DNA of 39,974 bases from a virus: the IMG/VR virus record IMGVR_UViG_3300046796_000521, positions 1 through 39,974 of that record; one strand, 5' to 3'. The translations under genes were made by a program, and so were the position numbers. Below are positions 1-7,320 of the stretch, piece by piece. Within the stretch, counting starts at the first letter, position 1. Every line of letters begins with the position of its first letter. The notes under the pieces are model-generated. The model saw only the letters and a list, made by a program, of their open reading frames with translations, was not told the origin of the DNA and did not search any database.

Positions 1-17
1 AGGGCACCTCCTGCCCT
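1..17. terminator. Hairpin at the window edge, end of early operon
   Basis: A perfect 6-bp inverted repeat (AGGGCA, loop CCTCC, TGCCCT) occupies positions 1-17 and overlaps the TAG stop of the minus-strand gene at 16-381. It could be a weak terminator of the leftward early operon or part of the cos/packaging site, since the terminase genes begin at the other end of the window. There is no T-run. Confidence 0.35.
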
Positions 18-381
18 AGACAGATGGGATGCAAAGGACATAGTTCGTGCGCTCCTTATCGGCGATTGCGGCGGCCTGACTAGGGCGGCCACGCTTGACC
101 CAGCCCATCTCCTCGGCCGAGTTCAGGTGCGTCATGACGGCCCGGCGCGACATGCCCGCGAGCCCGGCGATCTTCGTCAGCGAGGGACTGAACTCCTCGG
201 GGATGCGACCGCCGGGCCAGTCGGCCTTCGCGGCGAGCGTGTGTAGGACCAGCTTCGTAAGCCCTGGGAGCTGTGCTGCCAGGAGCGCGCGGTCGAATTG
301 CCATCGCTTCATGCACCACCCGCATGGGCGATCGTGGCGAATTGCACAGCGTGGGTTCTTGCGCACAGAGGACGCGCCCAT
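16..381 (-). CDS. Winged-helix / HTH DNA-binding protein, last early gene
   Basis: 121 aa, ATG at 381, TAG at 16-18. The middle and C-terminal part (about residues 40-105) reads as a helix-turn-helix domain: a helix ending LTKLVLHTLAAKAD, then SLTKIAGLAGMSRRAVMTHL and a wing with GWVKRGRP. This resembles HTH_36 or replisome-organizer N-terminal domains, so a role in replication initiation or regulation is possible but inferred. The N-terminus holds Cys residues (CAIRHDRPCGWC) that might bind metal. A shorter start at Met24 (position 312) would remove them. It begins 7 nt after the stop of the upstream gene. Confidence 0.7.
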   Translation of the reverse strand: MGASSVRKNPRCAIRHDRPCGWCMKRWQFDRALLAAQLPGLTKLVLHTLAAKADWPGGRIPEEFSPSLTKIAGLAGMSRRAVMTHLNSAEEMGWVKRGRPSQAAAIADKERTNYVLCIPSV

Positions 382-388
382 GCGATAG

Positions 389-673
389 TCACCGCACGGC
401 CCCTTCCGGTTGTAGCGACTGGGGATGAGGGCCTAGACCGGATGGGTGTTGGTAGCACTCGTCCGGTCGCCCTATTTCTGAGCCCCATTCTCCCAGCTCA
501 GCGGGCGCGTGAATACCATTCATCCACTCCGACACGCCGATGCCCTCTGTATTCCTGCCCACAACTCGCCCTCGTGCTTCTATCGCGCCGTGCAATTCGC
601 CGGGGATGGCCGAATAGGCCGGGCATGACACGCCCGGCCACAATCGCCGAATGGTGCAGCCGGTGTCAGGCAT
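389..673 (-). CDS. Hypothetical early protein
   Basis: 94 aa. ATG at 673 chosen because a GAGGG Shine-Dalgarno lies just upstream; a longer GTG start at 688 exists. It overlaps the end of the upstream gene by 8 nt. No recognised domain: the product is rich in Gly, Pro and Glu with three Cys. Base composition here is less GC-rich and codon use less typical than in neighbouring genes, so this may be recently acquired or weakly selected. Supported mainly by gene packing. Confidence 0.5.
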   Translation of the reverse strand: MPDTGCTIRRLWPGVSCPAYSAIPGELHGAIEARGRVVGRNTEGIGVSEWMNGIHAPAELGEWGSEIGRPDECYQHPSGLGPHPQSLQPEGAVR

Positions 674-932
674 CACCCTCTTCGGCATTGGTCAATAGCT
701 CGACAACGGCTCGAATAACGTCCGGCGGAAGATTTCGGCGCATGGCCTTGGCAAGCACGCTGGGGTCGTAGCCGTGGAGGCTGAAGCGGGGCGCGCACAT
801 CCCGGCCTCGCATCCGGCGCGATAGACGCTCATCTCGCCGGTCTCGACGCGCAGGGCCAGCTCGGGACGTTCCGCGCGGAGGCGGGACAGCAAGTACGGC
901 CGCGATGTGCCGCGCTGGATTTCGGCGCTCAC
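666..932 (-). CDS. Conserved actinophage small protein
   Basis: 88 aa, GTG start at 932 overlapping the previous stop as GTGA. The central segment (RPYLLSRLRAERPELALRV followed by GEMSVYRAGCEAG) resembles a short family often seen in actinobacterial phages and genomic islands, in which the reading '(G)RPYLLxRLxxxxP.LaxrVexGExSxxxAaxeAG' is typical. That pattern resembles the recognition helix of a small DNA-binding protein. The function is not established. Confidence 0.7.
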   Translation of the reverse strand: MSAEIQRGTSRPYLLSRLRAERPELALRVETGEMSVYRAGCEAGMCAPRFSLHGYDPSVLAKAMRRNLPPDVIRAVVELLTNAEEGDA

Positions 933-1123
933 GCCTCGCCTCCGTTCTCGCCGGCGCGTAGCTGCTGCACGTCGAGCCCGGCCGGTGCGGTCTCGGGGTG
1001 GTGGGCGTCGCCTGCCTCACCGACCAGCCCGCAGCAGCACGTCAGGCGGCCGTTGTGGTCGGGTGGCAGGCCGGGGTCGGCGCGGAAGATGCCGCCGCAG
1101 ACACGGTGGGCGGCGGGCTTCAC
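929..1123 (-). CDS. Small Cys/His-containing hypothetical protein
   Basis: 64 aa from GTG at 1123, which overlaps the upstream stop as GTGA. It contains VCGG near the N-terminus, a CCCG cluster around residue 33 and a DAHHPE stretch, so a zinc site is conceivable. It overlaps the next gene by 4 nt at 929-932. The start is set by translational coupling. No family recognised. Confidence 0.6.
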   Translation of the reverse strand: MKPAAHRVCGGIFRADPGLPPDHNGRLTCCCGLVGEAGDAHHPETAPAGLDVQQLRAGENGGEA

Positions 1124-1425
1124 GACGGGCCCTTGCAGGTCACGGCGTGTGGGTCGAGCGTCCAGCGGTGACCGCGTGGCAGGTCGATCAGCTCGATGCC
1201 GCAGCAGTGCACGTGCGAGTCGTTCTTTACGGCCTGGTGCACGATGCGTAGCCCGACAACCGTTCGCGGACGCACCACGTAGTCCCGCTCGACGATGGCG
1301 AGGACGGCGGCCAGGACCTCGTTCACGGCCTCCGCGACCCTGCCATCCGGGCTGTGTGCGCGACCGGCCAAGCGGTCCACCACGGCCATCGCCACGGCCT
1401 TCATCTCGTCGGTCGGTTCGATCAC
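1120..1425 (-). CDS. Hypothetical early protein
   Basis: 101 aa from GTG 1425 (GTGA overlap with the LuxR-type gene upstream). The N-terminal half is a likely amphipathic helix pair ([31 protein letters not shown]). The C-terminal half contains [17 protein letters not shown]. No recognised domain. It sits inside a chain of co-translated small genes. Confidence 0.65.
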   Translation of the reverse strand: MIEPTDEMKAVAMAVVDRLAGRAHSPDGRVAEAVNEVLAAVLAIVERDYVVRPRTVVGLRIVHQAVKNDSHVHCCGIELIDLPRGHRWTLDPHAVTCKGPS

Positions 1426-1676
1426 CGGGCACCTCCGGCGAGCGCATCGGCGCCCAGCAGCCCGTACCGGTAGCCGAGCGACACGGCATGGGCCGCGTTG
1501 CGGGCGCCGAGCTTGGCGTACAGCCGGGCCTTGTCGGCCTTGACCGTGCCCAGCGACGTGCCCCAGCCGGTGCCGAGCCGGCGGGCGATGTCCGGGCCGT
1601 CGTAGCCGTCGGCGAGCAGGCGCAGGATCTGCTGTTCGCGGTCGGTGAGTCGCGCCAGCCATGCGGGTGCGGTCAC
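1422..1676 (-). CDS. LuxR/GerE-type HTH protein
   Basis: 84 aa from GTG 1676. Almost the whole protein is a LuxR C-terminal-like domain: [25 protein letters not shown], then [21 protein letters not shown], which matches the GerE helix pattern ending in 'VKxHxxxIxxKLGVxNR'. There is no sensor domain. It probably acts as a stand-alone transcription factor on phage or host promoters. The 4-nt overlaps on both sides place it in the early operon. Confidence 0.75.
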   Translation of the reverse strand: MTAPAWLARLTDREQQILRLLADGYDGPDIARRLGTGWGTSLGTVKADKARLYAKLGARNAAHAVSLGYRYGLLGADALAGGAR

Positions 1677-1939
1677 CGGGCCGCCCTCCCCGCGCGCCAC
1701 TTGGCCACGGACTGCGCCTTCGCCAGGCGGCACGCGAAGCATCGGCAGTAGTGCCTCTGGTAGCCGTAAAGGCCGTGCTTGATCCCGGTGGCCACGTAGC
1801 GCTCGCCGTTCGCCTGTGCCGCGTCGCGGCGAGCCTTGGCGCAGGCCCTCGCCTCGCGCTGGTAGGTGGCGCTCGCGGTACGGCAGATGTCGCACCGGCA
1901 GCCCTGCACGTACCGGCTGTACCCGTGCTCGGTGGTCAC
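1673..1939 (-). CDS. Twin CRCxxCR zinc-finger-like protein
   Basis: 88 aa from GTG 1939. It carries two copies of one motif: [16 protein letters not shown] near the N-terminus and [17 protein letters not shown] in the second half, each followed by a basic helix. The motif HG.xxY..GCRCxxCR is widespread in actinobacterial phage proteins and probably binds zinc. The duplication inside one small protein suggests a two-finger nucleic-acid-binding protein. Function inferred only. Confidence 0.7.
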   Translation of the reverse strand: MTTEHGYSRYVQGCRCDICRTASATYQREARACAKARRDAAQANGERYVATGIKHGLYGYQRHYCRCFACRLAKAQSVAKWRAGRAAR

Positions 1940-2421
1940 CGCTTCACCTCCGGCAGGCCGCGGGCGCGCCCCTCGTCCATCTCGGCGCGCATTGCGGCGA
2001 TGGCGTCGTCGAGCTGGGCGCGGGCGTAGGCGCGTTCCCGCATGGCGGTGACGGCGAGGGTTCGCCAGGCGCATCCGTGGTCGCGTTTCATCAGCTCGGC
2101 GCGGGCCTCGTCCCGCTCGCACTCGGCCTTCATGCGGTCGCTCTCGGCGCAGGCCAGCTGGTGGTGGACGTGGGTCAGGTCCTGCTGGGATGCGGCGAGG
2201 TCCCGCTGGACCTGCCGTAGCCGCGCCGAGGTGGACTGGTCGACGGCCTCACGCCAGGTCTCGGTCGACGGGTCACGGCGGGGCTCAGGCTTGGGTTGCC
2301 GATCTATCCACGCCTCCACAAAAGCCTGATAAGCCGGGCAGTCGAGGGAGTGCAGGCCGTTGGGGTCGCCGAAGCCGGGCTCACCGACGCAGCAGCCCAG
2401 GGCGGAGTCACCGGTCGTCAT
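1936..2421 (-). CDS. Coiled-coil hypothetical protein
   Basis: 161 aa, ATG at 2421, overlapping the 28-aa gene upstream by 14 nt. The N-terminus has a Cys-rich patch (LGCCVGEPGFGDPNG, then SLDCPAY). Residues about 60-150 form a long charged helix (QVQRDLAASQQDLTHVHHQL and ECERDEARAELMKR) typical of a coiled coil. No enzymatic motif seen. Confidence 0.7.
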   Translation of the reverse strand: MTTGDSALGCCVGEPGFGDPNGLHSLDCPAYQAFVEAWIDRQPKPEPRRDPSTETWREAVDQSTSARLRQVQRDLAASQQDLTHVHHQLACAESDRMKAECERDEARAELMKRDHGCAWRTLAVTAMRERAYARAQLDDAIAAMRAEMDEGRARGLPEVKR

Positions 2422-2494
2422 TGCGGCCCCCGAGCAGGAACAGGAGCGCGACGACGGACAGACAGAGCAGCAGGACGACCTGCCCGGGGCTCAT
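2408..2494 (-). CDS. 28-aa single-TM peptide
   Basis: A very short gene from ATG 2494 to TGA at 2408-2410. The product is one hydrophobic helix (VVLLLCLSVVALLFLLGG) with a charged tail RNDDR. The start overlaps the stop of the upstream gene as ATGA, and the stop lies inside the next gene, exactly as in the rest of the operon. A small membrane peptide in the early operon could modulate membrane or superinfection functions. That is inference. Confidence 0.6.
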   Translation of the reverse strand: MSPGQVVLLLCLSVVALLFLLGGRNDDR

Positions 2495-2757
2495 CGCTCC
2501 ACCTCGCAGGTTCCCTGTCGGCAGAGCCTGGCGCTGCGGTAGTTGAGCCATGCGCCGCAGGCCTGGCACGTCGGCTTGCCGTTGACATGCCAGATCAGGT
2601 GGGCCATGCCGCCGAGCAGTGCGGGTCGCTCGCCACGGAAGCCGATGATGCTGGCGCTGCAGTCCTCCTCGTGGCAGAGGACGCCCCACGACGCGCCGAT
2701 CCACGAGGCGGTCACGCGCAGGCCGTCGATCGCGACGGTGTGCGACTTGCTCACCAT
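2491..2757 (-). CDS. Zinc-ribbon-like hypothetical protein
   Basis: 88 aa from ATG 2757, overlapping the upstream gene by 7 nt. Cys pairs occur as CHEEDC near residue 28 and as CQACGAW..., ending with LCRQGTC, a pattern compatible with a zinc ribbon. The rest is a small mixed alpha/beta fold with VAIDGLRVTASWIGASWGV. No precise family recognised. Confidence 0.65.
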   Translation of the reverse strand: MVSKSHTVAIDGLRVTASWIGASWGVLCHEEDCSASIIGFRGERPALLGGMAHLIWHVNGKPTCQACGAWLNYRSARLCRQGTCEVER

Positions 2758-3032
2758 GGGTTCTCCCCATATCTGTCGATGATCGAGTCGACGCGGCCCG
2801 GCACCACCGGCACCGCAGGGCGGACGGTCAGCCGCGCACGCCGGTCGAGCAGGCGGTCCAGCTCGTCCCACTGCTCCTCCGTGCGCTCCCACGGCGGGAT
2901 GCCGGCCAGTTCGGACAGGCGGATGTCGACGCCCATGAGCGCCGCCAGCTTGGACACGCCGGGTGACTCCTGCGGCGCGACGGTGTAGGTGACGCGGCCT
3001 TTACCGCGCAGCCAGGCGAACAGTGATGCCAT
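2751..3032 (-). CDS. Hypothetical early protein
   Basis: 93 aa, ATG at 3032 directly overlapping the previous stop (TGATG). Basic N-terminus (FAWLRGKGRVTYTV) and an acidic/Trp-containing segment (PPWERTEEQWDELDRLLDRR). No known domain. Coding is supported by the overlap at both ends and by typical codon bias. Confidence 0.65.
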   Translation of the reverse strand: MASLFAWLRGKGRVTYTVAPQESPGVSKLAALMGVDIRLSELAGIPPWERTEEQWDELDRLLDRRARLTVRPAVPVVPGRVDSIIDRYGENPW

Positions 3033-3253
3033 CAGCGGCCACCGCCCCTGCGGTGCATTCGGACCGCGAGCGCAGCGATGGCCATCGCCAGCTCATTGCG
3101 GCCCATCTCCTCGGCCTCGAGGATTCGCCGCTGAAGCGCCAGGATTGCTGTCGTCTCGTCGAGTGCGTCGAACTCGGCGGCGACTTCACACGTTTCGTCG
3201 ATGGCCTGCTCGGTGAGCTGCTCGAACTCGGCGAGAAACGCAGCGTCGGTCAT
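3032..3253 (-). CDS. Small helical hypothetical protein
   Basis: 73 aa from ATG 3253 (ATGA overlap with the zinc-finger gene upstream). Predominantly helical and acidic (FLAEFEQLTEQAID, ALDETTAILALQRRI) with a basic tail HRRGGGR. No recognised function. A longer reading frame upstream exists but would cover the real gene at 3250-3411. Confidence 0.65.
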   Translation of the reverse strand: MTDAAFLAEFEQLTEQAIDETCEVAAEFDALDETTAILALQRRILEAEEMGRNELAMAIAALAVRMHRRGGGR

Positions 3254-3411
3254 CGGCCGTACCCCGCTCTCAGCTTGCGGCGGGAGTGCGGACGGTCGCG
3301 GGGCTCGTTGGTCACGACCACGCGCCCGGTCACCCCGGACAGCGACACGCACGGCGAACCGATCGCGGCGCCGCACACCGGGCACTTCTGAAACGACTCC
3401 CAGTCGGTCAC
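3250..3411 (-). CDS. 53-aa zinc-finger protein (CPxCGxxxGxPC)
   Basis: GTG at 3411 overlaps the stop of the ArsR-like gene (GTGA); TGA at 3250-3252. The product contains CPVCGAAIGSPCVSLSG followed by a basic tail rich in Arg/His (RPHSRRKLRAGYGR). The motif CPxCGAxxGxPC...RxHxxR is a common actinobacterial and actinophage zinc-binding unit. It is likely a nucleic-acid-binding accessory protein; the target is unknown. Confidence 0.75.
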   Translation of the reverse strand: MTDWESFQKCPVCGAAIGSPCVSLSGVTGRVVVTNEPRDRPHSRRKLRAGYGR

Positions 3412-3707
3412 CGGAACACCCCCAGCGCCCCGGCCAGCCGCTCCAGGACGCCCGGCACCAGGCAGTACGGCGCCGTCCTGGACGACCGGGCGATCAGACC
3501 CGCCTCGGCCAGCACCCGCAGGTGATAGCTCACGGTCGCCTGGTTCAGCGGCGTCTGTTCGACGATCTCCATCACGCGCATGCCGCCGTAGATGGCCAGC
3601 ATCGACAGGATCCGCAGCCGGACCGGCTGGCCGAGCGCATCGAACACGGCGGCCAGGTCTTCGACGTCGGCGTCGGACGGCAGCTCGTGCAGCAGGTCAC
3701 GCCGCAT
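3408..3707 (-). CDS. ArsR-family HTH regulator
   Basis: 99 aa, ATG at 3707 overlapping the previous stop (TGATG). Winged-helix ArsR fold: AVFDALGQPVRLRILSMLA (helix 1-2), then LNQATVSYHLRVLAEAGLI (recognition helix) and a wing SSRTAPYCLVPG. No metal-binding CxC motif is visible, so it is probably not a metal sensor. It may silence or activate early phage genes or reprogramme host promoters. Confidence 0.8.
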   Translation of the reverse strand: MRRDLLHELPSDADVEDLAAVFDALGQPVRLRILSMLAIYGGMRVMEIVEQTPLNQATVSYHLRVLAEAGLIARSSRTAPYCLVPGVLERLAGALGVFR

Positions 3708-4204
3708 CAGGACTCACCGCCCTGGGCGATCGCGAGCCCGTCGAGGATCTGGCCGGCCAACTTGGCGGCCACCTGATCGGCTACGGCCAGCGCATCCCCG
3801 TTCGGCTTGAACCGGAGCGTCAGCGGACGCCCTCCGGGCCGAACGCCGAGCCCTGGCACGATCTCGCCGGTGCGCTCGTCGACCACGACCTCGCCATCCG
3901 GCGACAGTCGGGCGAGAAGGAGTCTCTGAAACGCCGGATTGACCACCTGCATGACCTCGGACGGCCAGCGGCCCTTCACCCACTCTGCGAAAACGGCCGG
4001 GTCCTCGACCGCGGGGGCCTTCTTCGAGACGCCCTGCGACCAGGTGCCGATGTCGAAGCGCCAGGTCTGCGCCGAGCCCTGCTCCTCGTACTCGGCGACC
4101 GCGTCGGCGTTCAGGTCCGCGCGTAGCGCCTGCGCCTGTGCGTTGATCTGGGCAGCGGCGGCCTCGAGGAGGAGGACCTGCCGGGTTGCTTCAGCGCGGT
4201 TCAC
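3707..4204 (-). CDS. Hypothetical protein coupled to RecA-like ATPase
   Basis: 165 aa, GTG at 4204 overlapping the ATPase stop. The N-terminal 40 residues form a helix (RQVLLLEAAAAQINAQAQAL). The C-terminal part has a beta-like segment with LTLRFKPNGDALAVADQVAA. Such proteins often sit next to Sak4-type ATPases in actinophages and may be recombination partners or nuclease inhibitors. That role is inference from neighbourhood; no active-site motif is seen. Confidence 0.65.
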   Translation of the reverse strand: MNRAEATRQVLLLEAAAAQINAQAQALRADLNADAVAEYEEQGSAQTWRFDIGTWSQGVSKKAPAVEDPAVFAEWVKGRWPSEVMQVVNPAFQRLLLARLSPDGEVVVDERTGEIVPGLGVRPGGRPLTLRFKPNGDALAVADQVAAKLAGQILDGLAIAQGGES

Positions 4205-5094
4205 GATTGCTCTCCTTGGGGTTCGGCGGGCGCGACCTCATCGCGCCGTTCCTTCCACGCCATGGCCAGCGCCTCGCCCTGCACGTCGGACACCTGGCCC
4301 GTCTTGCGGGCCAGCGCGATCGCGTGCCACGCGGCGGTCAGCGTGGGCTTGTCGGCGGCGTCGAGGATCGTGTCGTTGAGCCGGTCGTAGGTGGACGGCC
4401 CGGCAGTCTCGCCCGCGTCGAGCCAGGCCTTGAACGTCTCGGCGAACGCCACGCCGGGCCGGGCCACGATCTCGCCGGAAAGCGACGGGCAGCGCGACTT
4501 GATGACGGTCAGCTCGTTGCCCAGATCCATGGACGCGACCAGGTCGAACTCGTATTCCAGGCCCTCGCGCTGCTCGGCCTTGGTGCCGACCTTCAACATC
4601 GCCTTGCGGCCGTTGCGCTCGCCTTCCACCCAGTCCGACTTGACGCGCAGTGTGCAGATCACGTGGCCCGGATAGGCCAGCAGCGACTCGACCATCTGCC
4701 GCTCGACCGGGCGCATCGCCTTCCAGCCGGACATGCCGTGGCCGCCCTCGCGCTTACCGGCCTTGTCGACCTGCTCCAACATGCCGTCGGTGCCCATCCA
4801 GAAGTGGCTGAGCGAGTCGACGACCACGACCTCGTACCCGGCGCTACCGGCGGCGGCGAGGGCGTCGATGAGGATCTGGGGGCTGTACCGGTGGAGGTGC
4901 AGGGTGTCGAAGCTGAACAGGTCGGCGTACTTGCTGGCCGAGCCGTGCTCGGTGTCGATGACCGCGATCCGGTCGCCGAGCACCTGGGCGATGGTCAGCG
5001 CGGTGTAGGTCTTGCCGGAGCCGGACGGCCCGTCGAGGGCGATGCGGCCCTTGGCGGCCTTCTTGGTGGCCTTGGCGAAGGCGAACTCGGCCAT
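4201..5094 (-). CDS. RecA-like phage ATPase (Sak4/AAA_24 type)
   Basis: 297 aa from ATG 5094 (TGATG with the previous stop; a start 15 nt upstream is less likely). Walker A GPSGSGKT at residues 22-29 after the strand GRIALD. Walker B YEVVVVDSLSHFW around 87-99. A third strand with DRIAVIDTEHGSAS follows Walker A. This is the pattern of phage nucleotide-binding proteins grouped with RecA/Sak4, which support single-strand annealing or recombination-dependent replication. It is the only clear DNA-metabolism enzyme of the early operon, so it probably takes part in replication/recombination with host machinery. Confidence 0.85.
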   Translation of the reverse strand: MAEFAFAKATKKAAKGRIALDGPSGSGKTYTALTIAQVLGDRIAVIDTEHGSASKYADLFSFDTLHLHRYSPQILIDALAAAGSAGYEVVVVDSLSHFWMGTDGMLEQVDKAGKREGGHGMSGWKAMRPVERQMVESLLAYPGHVICTLRVKSDWVEGERNGRKAMLKVGTKAEQREGLEYEFDLVASMDLGNELTVIKSRCPSLSGEIVARPGVAFAETFKAWLDAGETAGPSTYDRLNDTILDAADKPTLTAAWHAIALARKTGQVSDVQGEALAMAWKERRDEVAPAEPQGEQS

Positions 5095-5495
5095 CACAGC
5101 CTCGCCCACGTGCAGTCGCCCAGCAGCTTCAGCAGCCGGTCACCGGAGCCGACCGTGAACCGGTCGAAGCCGCCACGGTTCACCACGCCCTCGTCGATCA
5201 CGGACTTCGGCTTGTCGTCGTCGGCCTTCAACCGGATCCACGAGCAGCCGAACGTGCTGCTGGTGCCTGCCGCGACGATGTACGCGCCCGGCGTGACCTC
5301 GGCCGGAACCGTGAACGTGCCGCTACCGACCCAGTTGATTCGGGCGCCGGGGAACGCACGCTCGGCGATCGCGGCCGGGGCCGGCTGCTCGAACTGGCCG
5401 GCGGCGGGGGTGGGCTTGACTGCCCATCCGACGATGCCGCCGATGGGCAGCCACAGGGCGGCGGCCAGCCAGTAGACCCACTTTGCGACCCTCAT
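5094..5495 (-). CDS. Membrane-anchored or secreted hypothetical protein
   Basis: 133 aa, ATG 5495. The N-terminus has one hydrophobic segment (VYWLAAALWLPIGGIVGWAV). The rest resembles actinobacterial secreted proteins with the pattern PGxY...CxWxRL...GDC.W (here TPGAYIVAAG, CSWIRLKAD and LLGDCTW), in which the two Cys may pair. It is exported or membrane-anchored facing outward. A cell-envelope role such as superinfection control is possible but not shown. Confidence 0.7.
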   Translation of the reverse strand: MRVAKWVYWLAAALWLPIGGIVGWAVKPTPAAGQFEQPAPAAIAERAFPGARINWVGSGTFTVPAEVTPGAYIVAAGTSSTFGCSWIRLKADDDKPKSVIDEGVVNRGGFDRFTVGSGDRLLKLLGDCTWARL

Positions 5496-5818
5496 CGGGC
5501 ACCTGCCGCGTGCATCCGTTCCAGCAGCTCAGCGGTCTCGACAGTCCTCGGCCCGTCGTAGCCCGTACCCTCTCGCTCGGCGCAGTGCGCCTTGAACTCG
5601 GCGAGGCCACCGCGCTTGCGCAGGACGATCAGACCCTCGATGCCCGTCTGCTCGAACGGCGACGGACAGGAGCAGCCGGAGTCCTCGGCGTAGACGAACC
5701 GGCCGTCGGAGATGCGCTTCCAGACCACGGTGTAGTCGAACTCGTATGCACCGCTCGACCAGTCGATCTCGCCGATGGTCTCCAGCCCGAACTTCTCCGG
5801 GTCGTAGTAGATGTTCAC
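5492..5818 (-). CDS. Conserved actinophage protein with SGCSCPSPFE motif
   Basis: 108 aa from GTG 5818 (GTGA overlap). Begins NIYYDPEKFGLETIGEIDWS and contains YEFDYTVVWKR and DSGCSCPSPFEQ. These features match a family common in actinophage early regions (recalled as DUF7574-like). The function of that family is unknown. A much longer GTG-started frame to 6079 would overlap two neighbouring genes and is rejected. Confidence 0.75.
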   Translation of the reverse strand: MNIYYDPEKFGLETIGEIDWSSGAYEFDYTVVWKRISDGRFVYAEDSGCSCPSPFEQTGIEGLIVLRKRGGLAEFKAHCAEREGTGYDGPRTVETAELLERMHAAGAR

Positions 5819-6072
5819 GACGTCACCACCGCGCGCCGGGCCTGCTCGTCGGTGACGATGTTCAGCAGCAGCGTGTTCAGCTCCGACGTGGGCTGGCCGT
5901 GCAGCCGCCGGATCTCGTACACCAGTTCGGCGTCGGTGGCTTTCGCCCACCCGGCGGCGATGCGGGGGACGAGGTAGTCGCCGATGAACTCGGCGGCGGC
6001 ATGGCGGTCGTCGGCGGTGAGCTGGTGGGCGATGACGTCGTGGTCGTGGTGGTGCTCGATCAGGGTGATCAC
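5815..6072 (-). CDS. Small His-rich hypothetical protein
   Basis: 85 aa from GTG 6072 (GTGA overlap). The N-terminus is His/Asp-rich (IEHHHDHDVIAHQLT), followed by helices AAAEFIGDYLVPRIAAGWAK and YEIRRLHGQPTSELNTLLL. No recognised fold. Coupled at both ends by 4-nt overlaps. Confidence 0.65.
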   Translation of the reverse strand: MITLIEHHHDHDVIAHQLTADDRHAAAEFIGDYLVPRIAAGWAKATDAELVYEIRRLHGQPTSELNTLLLNIVTDEQARRAVVTS

Positions 6073-6533
6073 GAGGCACGCTCCTCGGTCACGCCGGGGC
6101 AGTGAGCAGGCTGGTCGTCCGGGTGCTCGTCGTTGGCGAGCCGGGTCCAGCCGTGCGCCGGGTGGGCCAGCGCGTAGCCGCAGCGTTCCGGACGCGGGCC
6201 GAAGATCTCGGCGACCAGTTCGCCGAGCTTCTCGCGGTCGTTCTCGATGTCGAAGAGCCAGGTCCGCTCCGGATTGCCGTAGCTAGCGCCTACCTCGTCG
6301 ATTCCGAGGGCCTTGTAAGCCGCGAATTCGATGCGGAGGTTCTCCAACTCGACGGGTCCGCTGGAAACGTGCACGCCGTCTACGCTGCTTCCGCCGGACA
6401 GGCGCACGGCCCAACCTGCAAAGCAGGCCGTAGTGCCGCAGTCCCAGGTAAGCTGGTCCCAGCTCTCCGGGTGGGCGTCAATCTGGTCCAGGACGGCGTA
6501 CGCCAGCTCGGCGTTCGGGGTCGGCGCGGTCAC
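6069..6533 (-). CDS. Conserved actinophage protein (CGTxACFAGWA)
   Basis: 154 aa from GTG 6533, whose GTGA overlaps the upstream stop; a longer start at 6641 would intrude into that gene. Contains LAYAVLDQIDAHPESWDQ and WDCGTTACFAGWAVRLSGG, a signature often found in actinophage early proteins of unknown function. The C-terminal third has many His and Trp. No catalytic motif recognised. Confidence 0.75.
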   Translation of the reverse strand: MTAPTPNAELAYAVLDQIDAHPESWDQLTWDCGTTACFAGWAVRLSGGSSVDGVHVSSGPVELENLRIEFAAYKALGIDEVGASYGNPERTWLFDIENDREKLGELVAEIFGPRPERCGYALAHPAHGWTRLANDEHPDDQPAHCPGVTEERAS

Positions 6534-7075
6534 CAGATCACCGCCAGCATCGCGGCGGACCAGATCACGGCCAGCGTGCCCACGCCAATCGCCCACCGCG
6601 TCCACGCCGGAGCAGGCCGACGGTGACGCGCACCGAACCACGGCTCGGCGTCAACGGGGATCACGTACGTCACCGAGCGGCGCAGGATCAGGCGCTCGGT
6701 GACCTCCCCCGGTCCGGCCGGGACCAACTCGCCGTCGACCGTCGCGGTCATGTCGTAGCGCGGCGGCACCGACGGGCGCGGCGGCTTGGGCGCGGGCGCA
6801 GGACCCTGCGGGCCGGCCAGGCCGAACGTCACCGTGTCGTCGATCTCGATGACGCGGGCCATGTCGTGGTGGTTCAGGCCCAGCGCGGGCTCGATGAGGC
6901 GCATCCGGACGGTCTCGTCGGCGGCGGGGCGGCGGCGGGGCGGGAGTCCGGCGATCTCGTGGGCGAGGTTGCGGGTGTCCTCGCTGGTCGTGTCGCGGCG
7001 GAGGATGACGGTGCGGTCCTCGCCGATGGGGCGGCGGATGTCGCCGGAGTCGGCGCGGTCGATCAGGTCGGTCAT
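6530..7075 (-). CDS. Hypothetical protein with C-terminal TM
   Basis: 181 aa, ATG 7075. A soluble N-terminal part with a Pro-rich linker (GPAPAPKPPRPSVPPRYD) leads to one C-terminal hydrophobic segment (WAIGVGTLAVIWSAAMLAVI), so it is a tail-anchored membrane protein. Family unknown. It lies downstream of an intergenic hairpin (7172-7195), which may lower its expression relative to the upstream genes. Confidence 0.65.
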   Translation of the reverse strand: MTDLIDRADSGDIRRPIGEDRTVILRRDTTSEDTRNLAHEIAGLPPRRRPAADETVRMRLIEPALGLNHHDMARVIEIDDTVTFGLAGPQGPAPAPKPPRPSVPPRYDMTATVDGELVPAGPGEVTERLILRRSVTYVIPVDAEPWFGARHRRPAPAWTRWAIGVGTLAVIWSAAMLAVIW

Positions 7076-7171
7076 GGCTCTATGTCTCCTGGCTGGAATT
7101 CACTGAAGTGGGCTGGAAGTCGGGGGGCCCGGGACGCGATACGGGGGGCTCGCGCCCCGGGCCGGTCATGC

Positions 7172-7195
7172 GGTGCGGCGGGGAAGTGCCGCACC
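7172..7195 (-). terminator. Intergenic hairpin in early operon
   Basis: An 8-bp perfect inverted repeat (GGTGCGGC with GCCGCACC, 8-nt loop) lies just after the 36-aa gene. No T-run follows, so it may be an attenuator or RNA-stability element rather than a full terminator. Confidence 0.35.
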
Positions 7196-7198
7196 GGG

Positions 7199-7309
7199 TC
7201 AGCGGAGGTGGAGCAGGCGTCTCCACCAGGGGCGATGCGCGGGCCGGTAGTTGTGGCAGTGCGGGAAGCCGCAGACGCACAGCGGGGCACAGGGGTCGAG
7301 GTCGGCCAT
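7199..7309 (-). CDS. 36-aa Cys-rich peptide
   Basis: ATG at 7309, TGA at 7199-7201. It starts 11 nt after the stop of the ParB-like gene, with AGGTGG as a plausible ribosome site at that junction. The peptide reads MADLDPCAPLCVCGFPHC and continues with a Trp/Arg-rich tail. The C-x3-C-x-CG-x3-C pattern suggests a tiny zinc knuckle. Two longer overlapping frames here lack sensible composition. Confidence 0.5.
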   Translation of the reverse strand: MADLDPCAPLCVCGFPHCHNYRPAHRPWWRRLLHLR

Positions 7310-7320
7310 CACGCGTCCAC

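Noticed and set aside
774-1751. 325-aa plus-strand frame
   Set aside because: Arg/Ser/Pro-rich, crosses five overlapping minus-strand genes with recognisable domains.
4186-5475. 429-aa plus-strand frame
   Set aside because: Covers the RecA-like ATPase on the other strand; Walker motifs are only in the minus-strand protein.
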